64,000 nucleotides of DNA from Melittangium boletus DSM 14713. GTDB taxonomy: Bacteria > Myxococcota > Myxococcia > Myxococcales > Myxococcaceae. Where the stretch lies: contig NZ_CP022163.1 of assembly GCF_002305855.1 (NCBI RefSeq), positions 7,941,765 to 8,005,764 of the forward strand, read 5' to 3'. Below are positions 35,772 to 45,193 of the stretch, piece after piece. Numbering within the stretch: position 1 is the first letter of the stretch; every line of letters begins with the position of its first letter. Under the pieces are notes generated by a model that had not been told where the DNA came from, searched no databases, and saw only the letters and a list, made by a program, of their open reading frames with translations. Made by a program: the position numbers and the translations under genes.

Positions 35772-35783
35772 CTCCCCGGGGAG
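35772..35783. terminator. Palindrome CTCCCCGGGGAG directly after the HEAT-like gene
   Basis: A 12-bp perfect palindrome touching the stop codon of the minus-strand gene at 35784. It may form a tight hairpin at the transcript end; no T-tract follows. Confidence 0.35.
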
Positions 35784-36425
35784 CTAGGCCTTGAAACCGC
35801 TTTCCTCGGCCGCCTGGAGCGCGGCCACCTGCACGCGGCGGGCGGTGTCGCCCTGGGTCAGGCGGAGGATGGGCTCGCGCGCGGGCTCGAACTTGAGGGG
35901 CCCGAGCGCCTTGAGGGCGGCGATCTTCACATCATCCGCCATGTCCTCGAGGTAGGGCACCACCGCCGGAGCGATGCGCTCGTCCTGCTTGCCGGTGATG
36001 TAGTGGAGCAGGACGATCTTCTTCTGCGGATCGCGCATGTACTGGGAGCTCAGCGCGGAGAGCGCTTCCACGGCGATGGTGGTGACCTCGGCCTCGGTCA
36101 GCAGCGCCTCCAGCACGCGGATGGCCCAGGAGGTGGCCTGCTCGTTCTTGCGCAGGAAGTCCGTGACGGGCGCCACGGCGTCCTTGCCAAAGCCCTTGAT
36201 GAGCTCGAAGACGTGCTCCTTCTCGTCCGCGTCCGTGGTGAGGGGCTCCACGGTGATGGTGTAGCGGTGCATCAGCACGGTGACGGCCTCGGGGAACTTC
36301 ATCTCCCCGAGCTGCTGGAGGGCCTTCTGCCGGCTGTTGGGATCCCCATACTTCTGGGTCACCTTGGGCTTGAGCTTGAGTGCTTTGTCGGGGCCGGAGC
36401 CGCCGAGGAAATCGAAGATGCCCAT
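35784..36425 (-). CDS. HEAT-repeat-like protein
   Basis: 213 aa from ATG 36425 (MGIFDFLGGSGPDKALKLKPK). The remainder is all-helical with HEAT-like repeats (NSRQKALQQLGEMKFPEAVTVLMHRY, VPYLEDMADDVKIAALKALGPLK, ILRLTQGDTARRVQVAALQAAEE). No signal peptide and no catalytic motif; a scaffold or protein-binding role is likely. It lies 101 bp downstream of the dnaJ-type gene on the same strand. Residues upstream of 36425 in the same frame look non-coding. Confidence 0.75.
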   Translation of the reverse strand: MGIFDFLGGSGPDKALKLKPKVTQKYGDPNSRQKALQQLGEMKFPEAVTVLMHRYTITVEPLTTDADEKEHVFELIKGFGKDAVAPVTDFLRKNEQATSWAIRVLEALLTEAEVTTIAVEALSALSSQYMRDPQKKIVLLHYITGKQDERIAPAVVPYLEDMADDVKIAALKALGPLKFEPAREPILRLTQGDTARRVQVAALQAAEESGFKA

Positions 36426-36526
36426 GGGAAAGAGGCTCCGAGTGAGGGAGGCGGGTACTGGGGCCGTGTAGGACGCGGCGCGAGCGAACGCAAGGGGGTT
36501 GGAGGGGGGGAGGAGGGTGGGGCGGC

Positions 36527-37696
36527 TCACAACTGGAGCGAGCCCCGGACATCCGTCTGGTAGGCGCGGGCGAGGGCCTCGGCGGCCTGGCGTGCCTCGG
36601 CCGAGGGCTGTTCGGGCACCTTCACCTGGAGGGTGAGGTAGAGGTCTCCGGGGGCGCCGCCCTTGAGCGAGGGAGAGCCCCGGCCCTTGAGCCGCATGCG
36701 GCGGCCGGACTGGGAGCCCGCGGGGACCTTCACCGTCACCTCGCCCTGGAAGGTGGGCACGCGGATCTCGGCCCCGAGCATCGCCTCGGAGACCGTGACC
36801 GGCAGGTCCATGTGGAGGTCATCTCCCTCGCGGCGCACCAGCGGGTGCTCGGAGACGATCGTCTCGATGTAGAGGTCGCCCGAGGGCCCTCCGCGGGAGC
36901 CCGCGGCGCCCTGTCCGGACAGCCGCACTTTGGAGCCGGTCTGGACGCCGGCGGGAATCTTCACGGTGAGCCGGGCCGTCTCGTCCACGACGCCCGCCCC
37001 GTGGCAGGACGGGCAGGGGGGCGCCGCGCGGCCGGAGCCCCGGCAGGTGGGGCAGGTGCCGCCCACGGACATGCCGAGCACGCCGCCGCCCCGGCGCACC
37101 TTGCCGGTTCCCCCACAGGTGGCGCAGGTGGTGGGCGCGCCGGACTGGCCCGAGCCCTGGCAGCGCCCGCAGCGCCCGGGGCGTTGCAGGGAGATGCTGC
37201 GCTCGGTGCCGGTGAGGGCCTCGGAGAAGCTGAGCGTGAGGTTGGCGGTGATGTCTTCGCCCGCGGTGGGGCCAGCGGCCCGGCCGCCGCCCGCGCGCCC
37301 GAGGATTTCCCCCAGGTCCACGCCGCCCGCGCCCGCGCGCCCGAAGATGTCGCCGAGGATGTCCCCGAGGTCGAAGTCCGCGCCCGCGCCTCCGCCATAG
37401 GGCATGCCGCCGCCGGCGGCCCGTGCGGCCTTGTAGGCCCGGTACTGCTCGGCCTTCTTCTCATCGAAGCCGAGCTTGCCGGCCTCCTCGCCGAACTCAT
37501 CGTAGAGCTTGCGCTTGCGCTCGTCCGACAACACCTCGAAGGCGGAGTTGAGTTGTTTGAACTTCTCCTCGGCGCTCTTGTTTCCCGGGTTGACATCGGG
37601 GTGGTACTTGCGCGCGAGTTTGCGGAAGGCCTTCTTGATTTCGTCGGCCGACGCCGTCCGGGCCACGCCGAGAATCTGGTAGTAGTCGTCCGCCAT
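36527..37696 (-). CDS. dnaJ: DnaJ co-chaperone
   Basis: 389 aa with complete type I DnaJ architecture. The J domain has HPD (KYHPDVNPGNKSAEEKFKQLN), then a Gly-rich linker (about 80-125) that is richer in Ala/Gly than in Phe, four zinc-finger repeats (CGRCQGSG, CATCGGTG, CPTCRGSG, CPSCHGAG), and the C-terminal substrate domains (GDLYIETIVSEHPLVRREGDDL). It stimulates DnaK ATPase and delivers unfolded clients. No dnaK or grpE is adjacent, so it may be one of several DnaJ paralogues. Confidence 0.9.
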   Translation of the reverse strand: MADDYYQILGVARTASADEIKKAFRKLARKYHPDVNPGNKSAEEKFKQLNSAFEVLSDERKRKLYDEFGEEAGKLGFDEKKAEQYRAYKAARAAGGGMPYGGGAGADFDLGDILGDIFGRAGAGGVDLGEILGRAGGGRAAGPTAGEDITANLTLSFSEALTGTERSISLQRPGRCGRCQGSGQSGAPTTCATCGGTGKVRRGGGVLGMSVGGTCPTCRGSGRAAPPCPSCHGAGVVDETARLTVKIPAGVQTGSKVRLSGQGAAGSRGGPSGDLYIETIVSEHPLVRREGDDLHMDLPVTVSEAMLGAEIRVPTFQGEVTVKVPAGSQSGRRMRLKGRGSPSLKGGAPGDLYLTLQVKVPEQPSAEARQAAEALARAYQTDVRGSLQL

Positions 37697-37779
37697 GTGG
37701 GTGACGTCCTCCTTGAGTGGAAGAACGTAACCCGTCGTACGGCGAGCGCCAGCATGGTGTGTGCCCTGGGGTCCGGATG

Positions 37780-37785
37780 TATAAA
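37780..37785 (+). promoter_or_regulatory. -10-like TATAAA upstream of the SurA-N protein gene
   Basis: TATAAA lies 24 bases before ATG 37810 in the gap divergent from dnaJ. No convincing -35 is seen. Confidence 0.35.
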
Positions 37786-37809
37786 CTGACCCGAGTGCCG
37801 AGGGAGAGC

Positions 37810-38514
37810 ATGGGGTCGCCGCGCGGACGACGAGCGAAGATGGGCGGGGTGGTGGGCTGCCTCGTGCTGATGTCGGTATCCGCCGCTGGGCAGGATACCG
37901 GCCGGCCGACGGGGGCCGAGGGCCAGGTCATCGATCGCGTGGTGGCGGTGATCGCCGGCCAGGTCTTGACGCTGAGTGAATTGTCGTTCGAGGCCCGGGT
38001 GGTGCTCGTCCAGCGAGGAGGCGTGCGGGCGGCGGAGGTGTCCTTGGACGAGGAGACGCTGCGGGGAGCGCTGGACTTGGCCATCAACCAGCGGTTGTTG
38101 GTGGCGGGGGCGGATCGGCTCCAGGCCTTCGCGGCGGAGCGCTCGGAGGTGGAGGCGCGGGTCAAGGCCTTCCGCGAGCGCTTCGAGGACGAGCCCGCGT
38201 TGCTGGCCTTCCTGACGCGGCATGACGCGGACCTGGAACAGTTGACGGCGGTGCTGGAGCGGGGCGTGCGGGCCGAGCGCATCCTGGACAGCCGGATCCG
38301 CTTGCGCGCCCAGGTGAGCGAGGCGGAGGCGAGGCGGTACTGGGAAGAGCACAAGGCGACGATGGGCGGCCCATACGAGGGCGTTCGCGAGGCGTTGAAG
38401 GAGAGGTTGATGCGGGAGCGCTACGGTCAGCTGGCGAAGGAGGAATTCGCGCGGGTGAGGGCGGACGCGCGGGTGAGGGGCGTGGCACCTTTCGCCCGGG
38501 AGGAGGGTCCATGA
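37810..38514 (+). CDS. SurA N-terminal-domain-like periplasmic chaperone without PPIase domain
   Basis: 234 aa from ATG 37810 (GGGAG just upstream); ATG 37777 is a possible longer start. A signal segment (MGGVVGCLVLMSVSAAGQ) precedes IDRVVAVIAGQVLTLSEL, the start of SurA-type N domains, then charged amphipathic helices (LRGALDLAINQRLLVAGADR, YWEEHKATMGG). No rotamase domain is present, whereas E. coli SurA (about 430 aa) has two. It is probably a binding-only outer membrane protein chaperone. The stop overlaps the rimI-type start by 4 bp. Confidence 0.75.
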   Translation: MGSPRGRRAKMGGVVGCLVLMSVSAAGQDTGRPTGAEGQVIDRVVAVIAGQVLTLSELSFEARVVLVQRGGVRAAEVSLDEETLRGALDLAINQRLLVAGADRLQAFAAERSEVEARVKAFRERFEDEPALLAFLTRHDADLEQLTAVLERGVRAERILDSRIRLRAQVSEAEARRYWEEHKATMGGPYEGVREALKERLMRERYGQLAKEEFARVRADARVRGVAPFAREEGP

Positions 38515-39026
38515 GGCGGATGCGGGAGGACACCCGTCCGAGGCTCCAGGGCGTACCGGACCCCGCGTTCCTCATCCGGAGGATGACGCGCGAGGATCTG
38601 CCCGCGGTGATGGCCCTGGAGAAGGCCTCGTTCCGCAACCCCTGGTCCCTGGAACTGCTCCAGCGCGAGCTGAGTCACGACTGGTCCATCATCTTCCTGC
38701 TGGAAGAGCCCTCGTCCGAGGGGGGACGGCACCTGCTGGGCATCTCCATCTTCTGGATCGTCCACGACGAGGTGCACGTGCTCAACGTGGCCACGGCGCC
38801 GGAGCATCGTCGGCGAGGCGTGGGCCGTGCCCTGATGGACGCCACGCTGGCCGAGGGGCGGGCGCGCAAGTGCTGCCTGGCCACCCTCGAGGTGCGCAAG
38901 AGCAACGAGGCGGCCATCAACCTCTACAAATCCTTTGGTTTCCGCGCCGTGGGCGTCAGGCCCAACTACTACGTGGACGAGGGCGTGGCGCCCGAGGACG
39001 CGATCGTGATGGTCCTCGACTTCTAG
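38511..39026 (+). CDS. rimI: Ribosomal-protein-alanine N-acetyltransferase (RimI-like GNAT)
   Basis: 171 aa GNAT fold. The N-terminal strand is FLIRRMTREDLPAVMALEKASFRNPWS, the acetyl-CoA pyrophosphate loop is VATAPEHRRRGVGRALM (Q/RxxGxG/A), and EVRKSNEAAINLYKSFGF and RPNYYVDEGVAPEDAIVMVLDF are typical of RimI. By family it acetylates the N-terminus of S18. It sits directly ahead of the ribosomal supercluster but before the rpsL promoter. Confidence 0.85.
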   Translation: MRRMREDTRPRLQGVPDPAFLIRRMTREDLPAVMALEKASFRNPWSLELLQRELSHDWSIIFLLEEPSSEGGRHLLGISIFWIVHDEVHVLNVATAPEHRRRGVGRALMDATLAEGRARKCCLATLEVRKSNEAAINLYKSFGFRAVGVRPNYYVDEGVAPEDAIVMVLDF

Positions 39027-39116
39027 CGACCAGGGGAGTAGAGGGGCGGCCCTGCGCGCAAGCGTGGGGAATGGGGACGTGGGTCGCCGGGAGTTATCCT
39101 CACCGGCCGTCCGTGC

Positions 39117-39144
39117 TTGACACAAGGTGCCCCCTCCCTATACT
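39117..39144 (+). promoter_or_regulatory. Strong sigma70-like promoter of the str operon
   Basis: TTGACA (39117-39122), 16-bp spacer, TATACT (39139-39144), one mismatch from consensus overall. Predicted start near 39151, leaving a leader of about 80 nt before rpsL. Confidence 0.8.
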
Positions 39145-39181
39145 CGCGGCCCTTTTTAAGCGCAGTGGTAGGTCTGTATGC

Positions 39182-39206
39182 GCCCCCGGGTACACCCGCT
39201 CGGGGC
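39182..39206 (+). promoter_or_regulatory. Leader hairpin upstream of rpsL
   Basis: GCCCC (39182-39186) pairs with GGGGC (39202-39206), and inner GGG (39188-39190) with CCC (39195-39197). It lies in the predicted 5' leader, 24 bases before the rpsL GTG, and may act in ribosomal-protein feedback or mRNA stability. Confidence 0.4.
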
Positions 39207-39229
39207 AATCGAGAAGGAAGAGGAGTTCA

Positions 39230-39601
39230 GTGCCAACCATCAGCCAGCTGGTCCGCCAGGGCCGCGAGAAGTTGAACATCAAGGGCAAGAGCCCCGCTCT
39301 GAAGGAGTGCCCTCAGAAGCGCGGCGTCTGCACCCGCGTGTACACCACCACGCCGAAGAAGCCGAACTCGGCCCTTCGCAAGGTGGCCCGTGTTCGTCTG
39401 ACGAACGGGATTGAAGTGACGTCCTACATCCCCGGCGTGGGTCACAACCTCCAGGAGCACTCGGTGGTGATGATCCGCGGTGGCCGTGTGAAGGACCTCC
39501 CGGGCGTGCGCTACCACATCATCCGCGGCACGCTGGACTCCGTGGGCGTGGCCGGCCGCAAGCAGAGCCGCTCCAAGTACGGCGCCAAGCGTCCGAGCTG
39601 A
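39230..39601 (+). CDS. rpsL: 30S ribosomal protein S12
   Basis: 123 aa, normal length. GTG 39230 has GAGGAG upstream. The decoding-centre loops are TTTPKKPNSALRKVARVRL and RGGRVKDLPGVRYH; the Lys residues whose substitution confers streptomycin resistance (K43 and K88 regions) are wild type. First gene of the supercluster. Confidence 0.97.
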   Translation: MPTISQLVRQGREKLNIKGKSPALKECPQKRGVCTRVYTTTPKKPNSALRKVARVRLTNGIEVTSYIPGVGHNLQEHSVVMIRGGRVKDLPGVRYHIIRGTLDSVGVAGRKQSRSKYGAKRPS

Positions 39602-39742
39602 GCTCGGAGCTGATCACCTTCGCATCATTCACCGGAACGCTTGCCCCGCACCCTGGGGAGCCTTCCTGATTCGCCAACGCAGTTCGAAGCCCCCACGAAG
39701 ACTCCCGGGTGCATGGGAGCGGGGCGTAAGGGATAGAAAAAG

Positions 39743-40213
39743 ATGCCTCGTCGTCGCGTAGTAGCCAAGCGCAAGATCCTTCCTGATCCGAAGTTCCAGG
39801 ACCGCCTCGTCACGAAGTTCGTGAACGACCTGATGCGCAAGGGGAAGAAGTCCATCGCCGAGCGGGTGTGCTACGGCGCCTTCAGCCTCATCGAGGAGCG
39901 TGCGAAGGAGGACCCCCTCAAGACGTTCAAGAAGGCCCTGGACAACGTCAAGCCGGTGCTCGAGGTGAAGAGCCGCCGCGTCGGTGGCGCCACCTACCAG
40001 GTGCCCGTGGAGGTCCGTCAGGATCGCCGCGTGGCGCTGGGCATGCGCTGGATCATCACCTACGCCAAGGCGCGCGGTGAGAAGACGGCCATGGAGAAGC
40101 TGGCGGGCGAGATCATGGACGCCGCCAACAACCGTGGCAACGCCGTGAAGAAGCGCGAGGACACGCACAAGATGGCCGAGGCCAACAAGGCCTTCGCCCA
40201 CTACCGCTGGTAG
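39743..40213 (+). CDS. rpsG: 30S ribosomal protein S7
   Basis: 156 aa, full length, starting MPRRRVVAKRKILPDPKF and containing GGATYQVPVEVR. It nucleates assembly of the 30S head. A 141-bp gap separates it from rpsL. Confidence 0.97.
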   Translation: MPRRRVVAKRKILPDPKFQDRLVTKFVNDLMRKGKKSIAERVCYGAFSLIEERAKEDPLKTFKKALDNVKPVLEVKSRRVGGATYQVPVEVRQDRRVALGMRWIITYAKARGEKTAMEKLAGEIMDAANNRGNAVKKREDTHKMAEANKAFAHYRW

Positions 40214-40241
40214 TCCTCATTCAGTCCAACGCAGTGCCCGG

Positions 40242-40273
40242 CACCCGGATGCGCTCTCTCGCGCGTCCGGGTG
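40242..40273 (+). promoter_or_regulatory. 13-bp-stem hairpin between rpsG and fusA
   Basis: CACCCGGATGCGC (40242-40254), loop TCTCTC, GCGCGTCCGGGTG (40261-40273): all thirteen positions pair, one as T-G wobble. Only three T follow, so it is not a classical terminator. Confidence 0.7.
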
Positions 40274-40315
40274 TTTCCGGTCTTTGACATCCGCTTCCAG
40301 AAGAGGTTCGTAGAA

Positions 40316-42391
40316 ATGCCCCGCGAGTATCCGCTCGAGCGCTATCGCAACATCGGCATCATGGCGCACATCGACGCCGGCAAGACGACGACCACGGAAC
40401 GGATCCTGTTCTACGCGGGAGCCATCCACAAGATGGGCGAGGTGCATGAAGGCACCACGACCACGGACTGGATGCCGCAGGAGCGCGAGCGTGGCATCAC
40501 CATCACCTCGGCCGCGATCACCGCCTTCTGGAACCGGAACGACCAGAAGTACCGCATCAACATCATCGACACCCCGGGCCACGTGGACTTCACCATCGAG
40601 GTGGAGCGCTCCCTGCGCGTGCTGGACGGCACCGTCGCGGTCTTCGACGCGGTGAACGGGGTGGAGCCCCAGTCGATGACCGTCTGGCGCCAGGCGGACA
40701 AGTACCGGGTTCCGCGCATCTGCTTCATCAACAAGATGGACCGGGTGGGCGCGGACTTCGCGATGTCCGTCGACACCATCCGCGAGAAGCTCGGCGCGCG
40801 TCCGGTGCGCATGCAGCTGCCGCTGGGCGCCGAGGACAAGCACCGGGGCGTGATCGATCTGGTGCGGATGAAGGCGCTCGTCTTCCAGGACTCGGAGATG
40901 GGCAGCCGCTACGACGAGGTGGACATCCCCGAGGACCTGCGCGCGGAGGCCGACGCGGCCCGGAGCGAACTCGTGGAGATCGCCGCCGAGCAGGATGACG
41001 CGCTCACGGAGAAGTTCCTCGAGGGCACGGAGCTCACCGAGCAGGAGATCCGCACGGCCATCCGCAAGGGGTGCCTGTCGCTGAAGGTCTTCCCGGTGTT
41101 CTGTGGCTCGGCCTTCAAGCACAAGGGCGTGCAGCCGTTGTTGGACGCGGTGGTGGACTATCTGCCGGGTCCGCTGGACATCCCGCCGGTGAAGGGCAAG
41201 AGCCCCAAGGGCCAGGAGGAAACGCGGGAGACGCGCGACAACGCGCCCTTGAGCGCGCTGGCCTTCAAGATCATGCCGGACCCGGCCTTTCCGTCCCAGA
41301 CGCTCACCTTCCTTCGCATCTACTCGGGCAAGCTGGAGTCGGGCTCGGCGGTGTGGAACTCGGTGAAGGGCAAGCGCGAGCGCATTGGCCGCTTGGTGCA
41401 GATGCGCGCGGACAAGAAGGACGAGGTGTCCGAGTGCTACGCCGGGGACATCTGCGCGGTAGTGGGCCTCAAGCTGGCCACCACGGGCGACACCCTGTGC
41501 GACGACAAGCACCCCATCATCCTGGAGCAGATGGAGTTCCCCGAGCCCGTCATCGACGTGGCCATCGAGCCGAAGTCCACGGCGGATCAGGACAAGATCC
41601 TCACCAGCCTGGCGCGCCTGGCGGTGGAGGATCCGTCCTTCCGGGTCCGGACGCACGAGGAGACGGGACAGACGCTCATCGCGGGCATGGGCGAGCTGCA
41701 CCTGGAGATCATCGTCGACCGACTGAAGCGTGAGTTCAAGGTCGACGCCAACGTGGGCAAGCCCCAGGTGGCCTACCGCGAGACGATCACCGAAATGGTG
41801 GAGACCCAGGGGCAGTACATCCGTCAGCTGGGAGGCAAGGGGCAGTACGGCGATATCTGGTTGAGGGTGAGCCCCAACAAGGCTGGCGAGGGCTTCGCCT
41901 TCTCGAGCACCATTCCCGCGGAGAAGGTGACCCGGGAATTCGTGGAGGCCGCGCGGCAGGGGATCCAGGAGTCCTTGTCGAGTGGTCCCATCGCGGGCTA
42001 TCCGCTGTTAGACGTGAAGGTGGAGGCCTTCGATGGCTCCATGCACGACACGGACTCGAACGAAGTGGCGTTCAAGGTCGCCGGCTCGATGGCCTTCCGG
42101 GACGCCGTGCGAGGGGCGAAGCCCGTGCTCCTCGAGCCCATCATGGACTGCGAGATCGTCACCCCGAACGACTTCATGGGGGACGTGATTGGAGACCTGA
42201 CGGGCCGGAGGGGCAAGGTGCAGGGCATGGAGCCTCGGCCGGGAGGCTTGCAGGCGGTCCTGGCCCAGGTGCCTCTGGCAAAGATGTTCGGTTACTCGAC
42301 CGACCTGCGAAGCCGCAGTCAGGGAAGAGCGACCTACACCATGCGGTTCAGCCACTACGCTCCCGCACCGAAGGATGTGCTGAACCGGTGA
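40316..42391 (+). CDS. fusA: Elongation factor G
   Basis: 691 aa. G motifs are AHIDAGKT, DTPGHVD and NKMD, followed by EF-G domains II to V (GDICAVVGLKLATTGDTL, FGYSTDLRSRSQGRATYTM). It translocates tRNAs and mRNA and aids ribosome recycling. ATG 40316 starts at MPREYPLERYRNIG; an upstream in-frame ATG at 40271 falls inside the preceding hairpin and would add unrelated residues. Confidence 0.97.
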   Translation: MPREYPLERYRNIGIMAHIDAGKTTTTERILFYAGAIHKMGEVHEGTTTTDWMPQERERGITITSAAITAFWNRNDQKYRINIIDTPGHVDFTIEVERSLRVLDGTVAVFDAVNGVEPQSMTVWRQADKYRVPRICFINKMDRVGADFAMSVDTIREKLGARPVRMQLPLGAEDKHRGVIDLVRMKALVFQDSEMGSRYDEVDIPEDLRAEADAARSELVEIAAEQDDALTEKFLEGTELTEQEIRTAIRKGCLSLKVFPVFCGSAFKHKGVQPLLDAVVDYLPGPLDIPPVKGKSPKGQEETRETRDNAPLSALAFKIMPDPAFPSQTLTFLRIYSGKLESGSAVWNSVKGKRERIGRLVQMRADKKDEVSECYAGDICAVVGLKLATTGDTLCDDKHPIILEQMEFPEPVIDVAIEPKSTADQDKILTSLARLAVEDPSFRVRTHEETGQTLIAGMGELHLEIIVDRLKREFKVDANVGKPQVAYRETITEMVETQGQYIRQLGGKGQYGDIWLRVSPNKAGEGFAFSSTIPAEKVTREFVEAARQGIQESLSSGPIAGYPLLDVKVEAFDGSMHDTDSNEVAFKVAGSMAFRDAVRGAKPVLLEPIMDCEIVTPNDFMGDVIGDLTGRRGKVQGMEPRPGGLQAVLAQVPLAKMFGYSTDLRSRSQGRATYTMRFSHYAPAPKDVLNR

Positions 42392-42396
42392 GGCTG

Positions 42397-42423
42397 GCTC
42401 GGTCCCCAGCGGAGGGGGCGAGC
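42397..42423 (+). promoter_or_regulatory. Hairpin between fusA and tuf
   Basis: GCTCG (42397-42401) pairs with CGAGC (42419-42423), and inner CCCC (42404-42407) with GGGG (42414-42417). It starts 5 bases after the fusA stop, with no T-tract. Confidence 0.45.
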
Positions 42424-42510
42424 GATTTCATTTGACGTTTTCGTACGTTTGAAGCACCACGCAGCACATTTTCTCGATTCGGCCCCCTGGCCGGTCTCCG
42501 AGGAGCAGAG

Positions 42511-43701
<1,191 letters not shown>

Positions 43702-43778
43702 TCATCAGAAGTTTCCGCTTGCCCTGGCGGACCAAAACAGCGAAAAGCCGGGGCAGTGTGAATTAGGTTGCATACACC

Positions 43779-43860
43779 GGGGCCGCGGTGGTACATGCCG
43801 CGCCCCTTCGAAGAGACGGCTCTGTGACATCCAGGGGACGTTGGGCGTAGCGCCTCCAAC
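43779..43860 (+). promoter_or_regulatory. Structured leader between tuf and rpsJ
   Basis: First hairpin: GGGGC plus GCGG with CCGC plus GCCCC (43779-43806, one bulged C). Second: GTTGG-GCG with CGC-(CT)-CCAAC (43840-43860). They occupy the leader of the S10 gene block, where other bacteria place an L4- or other r-protein-responsive element. Confidence 0.5.
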
Positions 43861-43887
43861 AGAGGCCGTACAAAGAGGTTTTTGCGA

Positions 43888-44196
43888 ATGGCGACACAGA
43901 AGATCCGCATCCGGCTGAAGGCCTACGACTCCAAGCTCCTGGATCAGAGCGCTGGGGAGATCGTTGAGACGGCTCGGCGCACGGGCGCCAAGGTTGCCGG
44001 TCCGATCCCCCTGCCCACGCGCATCAACAAGTTCACGGTGTTGCGTTCGCCGCACGTGGACAAGAAGAGCCGCGAGCAGTTCGAGATCCGCACGCACAAG
44101 CGTTTGCTCGACATCCTCGAGCCGACCCAGCAGACGCTGGACGCGCTCATGAAGCTGGATCTGTCGGCCGGCGTTGACGTGGAGATCAAGTCCTGA
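43888..44196 (+). CDS. rpsJ: 30S ribosomal protein S10
   Basis: 102 aa, normal length (MATQKIRIRLKAYDSKLLDQ). ATG 43888 is used; a start two codons earlier is unlikely. In most bacteria rplC follows, but here rplD begins 52 bp later. Confidence 0.97.
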   Translation: MATQKIRIRLKAYDSKLLDQSAGEIVETARRTGAKVAGPIPLPTRINKFTVLRSPHVDKKSREQFEIRTHKRLLDILEPTQQTLDALMKLDLSAGVDVEIKS

Positions 44197-44248
44197 GGGA
44201 CGGGGTAGAGCCCGACCGGGTCCACTCCATTCCCCAGAGGAAATAGCC

Positions 44249-44872
44249 ATGGCAAAGTTCGACGTAGTCGATCTGGATTTGAAGAAGGTGTCGGAGCTTG
44301 AGCTCTCCGACGAGGTCTTCGGCGCCGAGCCGAACGCGCACCTCTTTTACGAGGTCGCGAAGATGCAGCAGGTGAACCGTCGCCGCGGTACGGTGGCGGT
44401 GAAGAACACCTCGCTGGTGAGCGGTGGCGGCAAGAAGCCCTGGAAGCAGAAGGGTACCGGCCGCGCCCGCCAGGGTTCCATCCGCGCTTCCCACTGGGTG
44501 GGCGGCGGTAAGGCGATGGGTCCCAAGCCGCGTGACTACTTCTACCGGCCGCCCAAGAAGGTCCGCCGCGGTGCGCTCAAGGCGGCCCTGTCGCTGCGCG
44601 CTCGCGAGAAGACGCTCATCATCCTCGACGGCTTCAAGCTGGATGCTCCGAAGAGCAAGCAGGCGTTCGATGCCCTGACCAAGCGGCTGAAGCTGGCCGG
44701 TGCGCTGGTGATCGACGCCAAGGACAACATCAACCTGCACCGCAGCGTGCGCAACCTGGCGAAGTTCGACGTGCTGCCGCCCGAGGGTCTCAACCTCGAG
44801 TCCGTCCTGCGCCACAAGCACCTGGTGGTCACTTCCGCGGCCATCAAGGCCATCGAGGGGGCGCTCTCGTGA
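44249..44872 (+). CDS. rplD: 50S ribosomal protein L4
   Basis: 207 aa. KPWKQKGTGRARQGSIRASHWVGGG is the conserved extended loop that lines the exit tunnel. ATG 44249 has AGAGGAAA upstream. The stop overlaps the rplW GTG (GTGA). It directly follows rpsJ, with no rplC between. Confidence 0.97.
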   Translation: MAKFDVVDLDLKKVSELELSDEVFGAEPNAHLFYEVAKMQQVNRRRGTVAVKNTSLVSGGGKKPWKQKGTGRARQGSIRASHWVGGGKAMGPKPRDYFYRPPKKVRRGALKAALSLRAREKTLIILDGFKLDAPKSKQAFDALTKRLKLAGALVIDAKDNINLHRSVRNLAKFDVLPPEGLNLESVLRHKHLVVTSAAIKAIEGALS

Positions 44873-45162
44873 ACGCCAACGACGTCATCAAGGGGCCGCT
44901 CATCACCGAGAAGCTGGATCAGGCCCGCGAGAAGTTCCGGCAGTACTCGTTCATCGTCGACAAGAAGGCCACCAAGTACGACGTGGCCAACGCCGTCGAG
45001 AAGCTCTTCAAGGTGAGCGTCGAGGGTGTTCGGACCAACATCGTCCGCGGCAAGACCAAGCGCGTGGGGCGCTCGATCGGCAAGCGGCCGAACTTCAAGA
45101 AGGCGGTCGTCACCCTCAAGGAGGGGGACAAGATCGAACTCTTCGAGGGAGGCGCGGTCTAG
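44869..45162 (+). CDS. rplW: 50S ribosomal protein L23
   Basis: 97 aa; NDVIKGPLITEKLDQAREK and TKRVGRSIGKRPNFKKAVVTL are typical. GTG start coupled to the rplD stop. It forms the docking site for SRP and trigger factor at the tunnel exit. Confidence 0.96.
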   Translation: MNANDVIKGPLITEKLDQAREKFRQYSFIVDKKATKYDVANAVEKLFKVSVEGVRTNIVRGKTKRVGRSIGKRPNFKKAVVTLKEGDKIELFEGGAV

Positions 45163-45193
45163 CGCACAGCGCTGACCGACGTAGAGGACCACT

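Noticed and set aside
42430..42470. Promoter for tuf (TTGACG in the fusA-tuf gap)
   Set aside because: No acceptable -10 at 15-19 bp from TTGACG; read-through from the rpsL promoter is sufficient.
43702..43887. tRNA gene or a displaced rplC near tuf
   Set aside because: The gap was read for a cloverleaf and for L3 motifs. It holds only the two leader hairpins and no coding frame of useful length.
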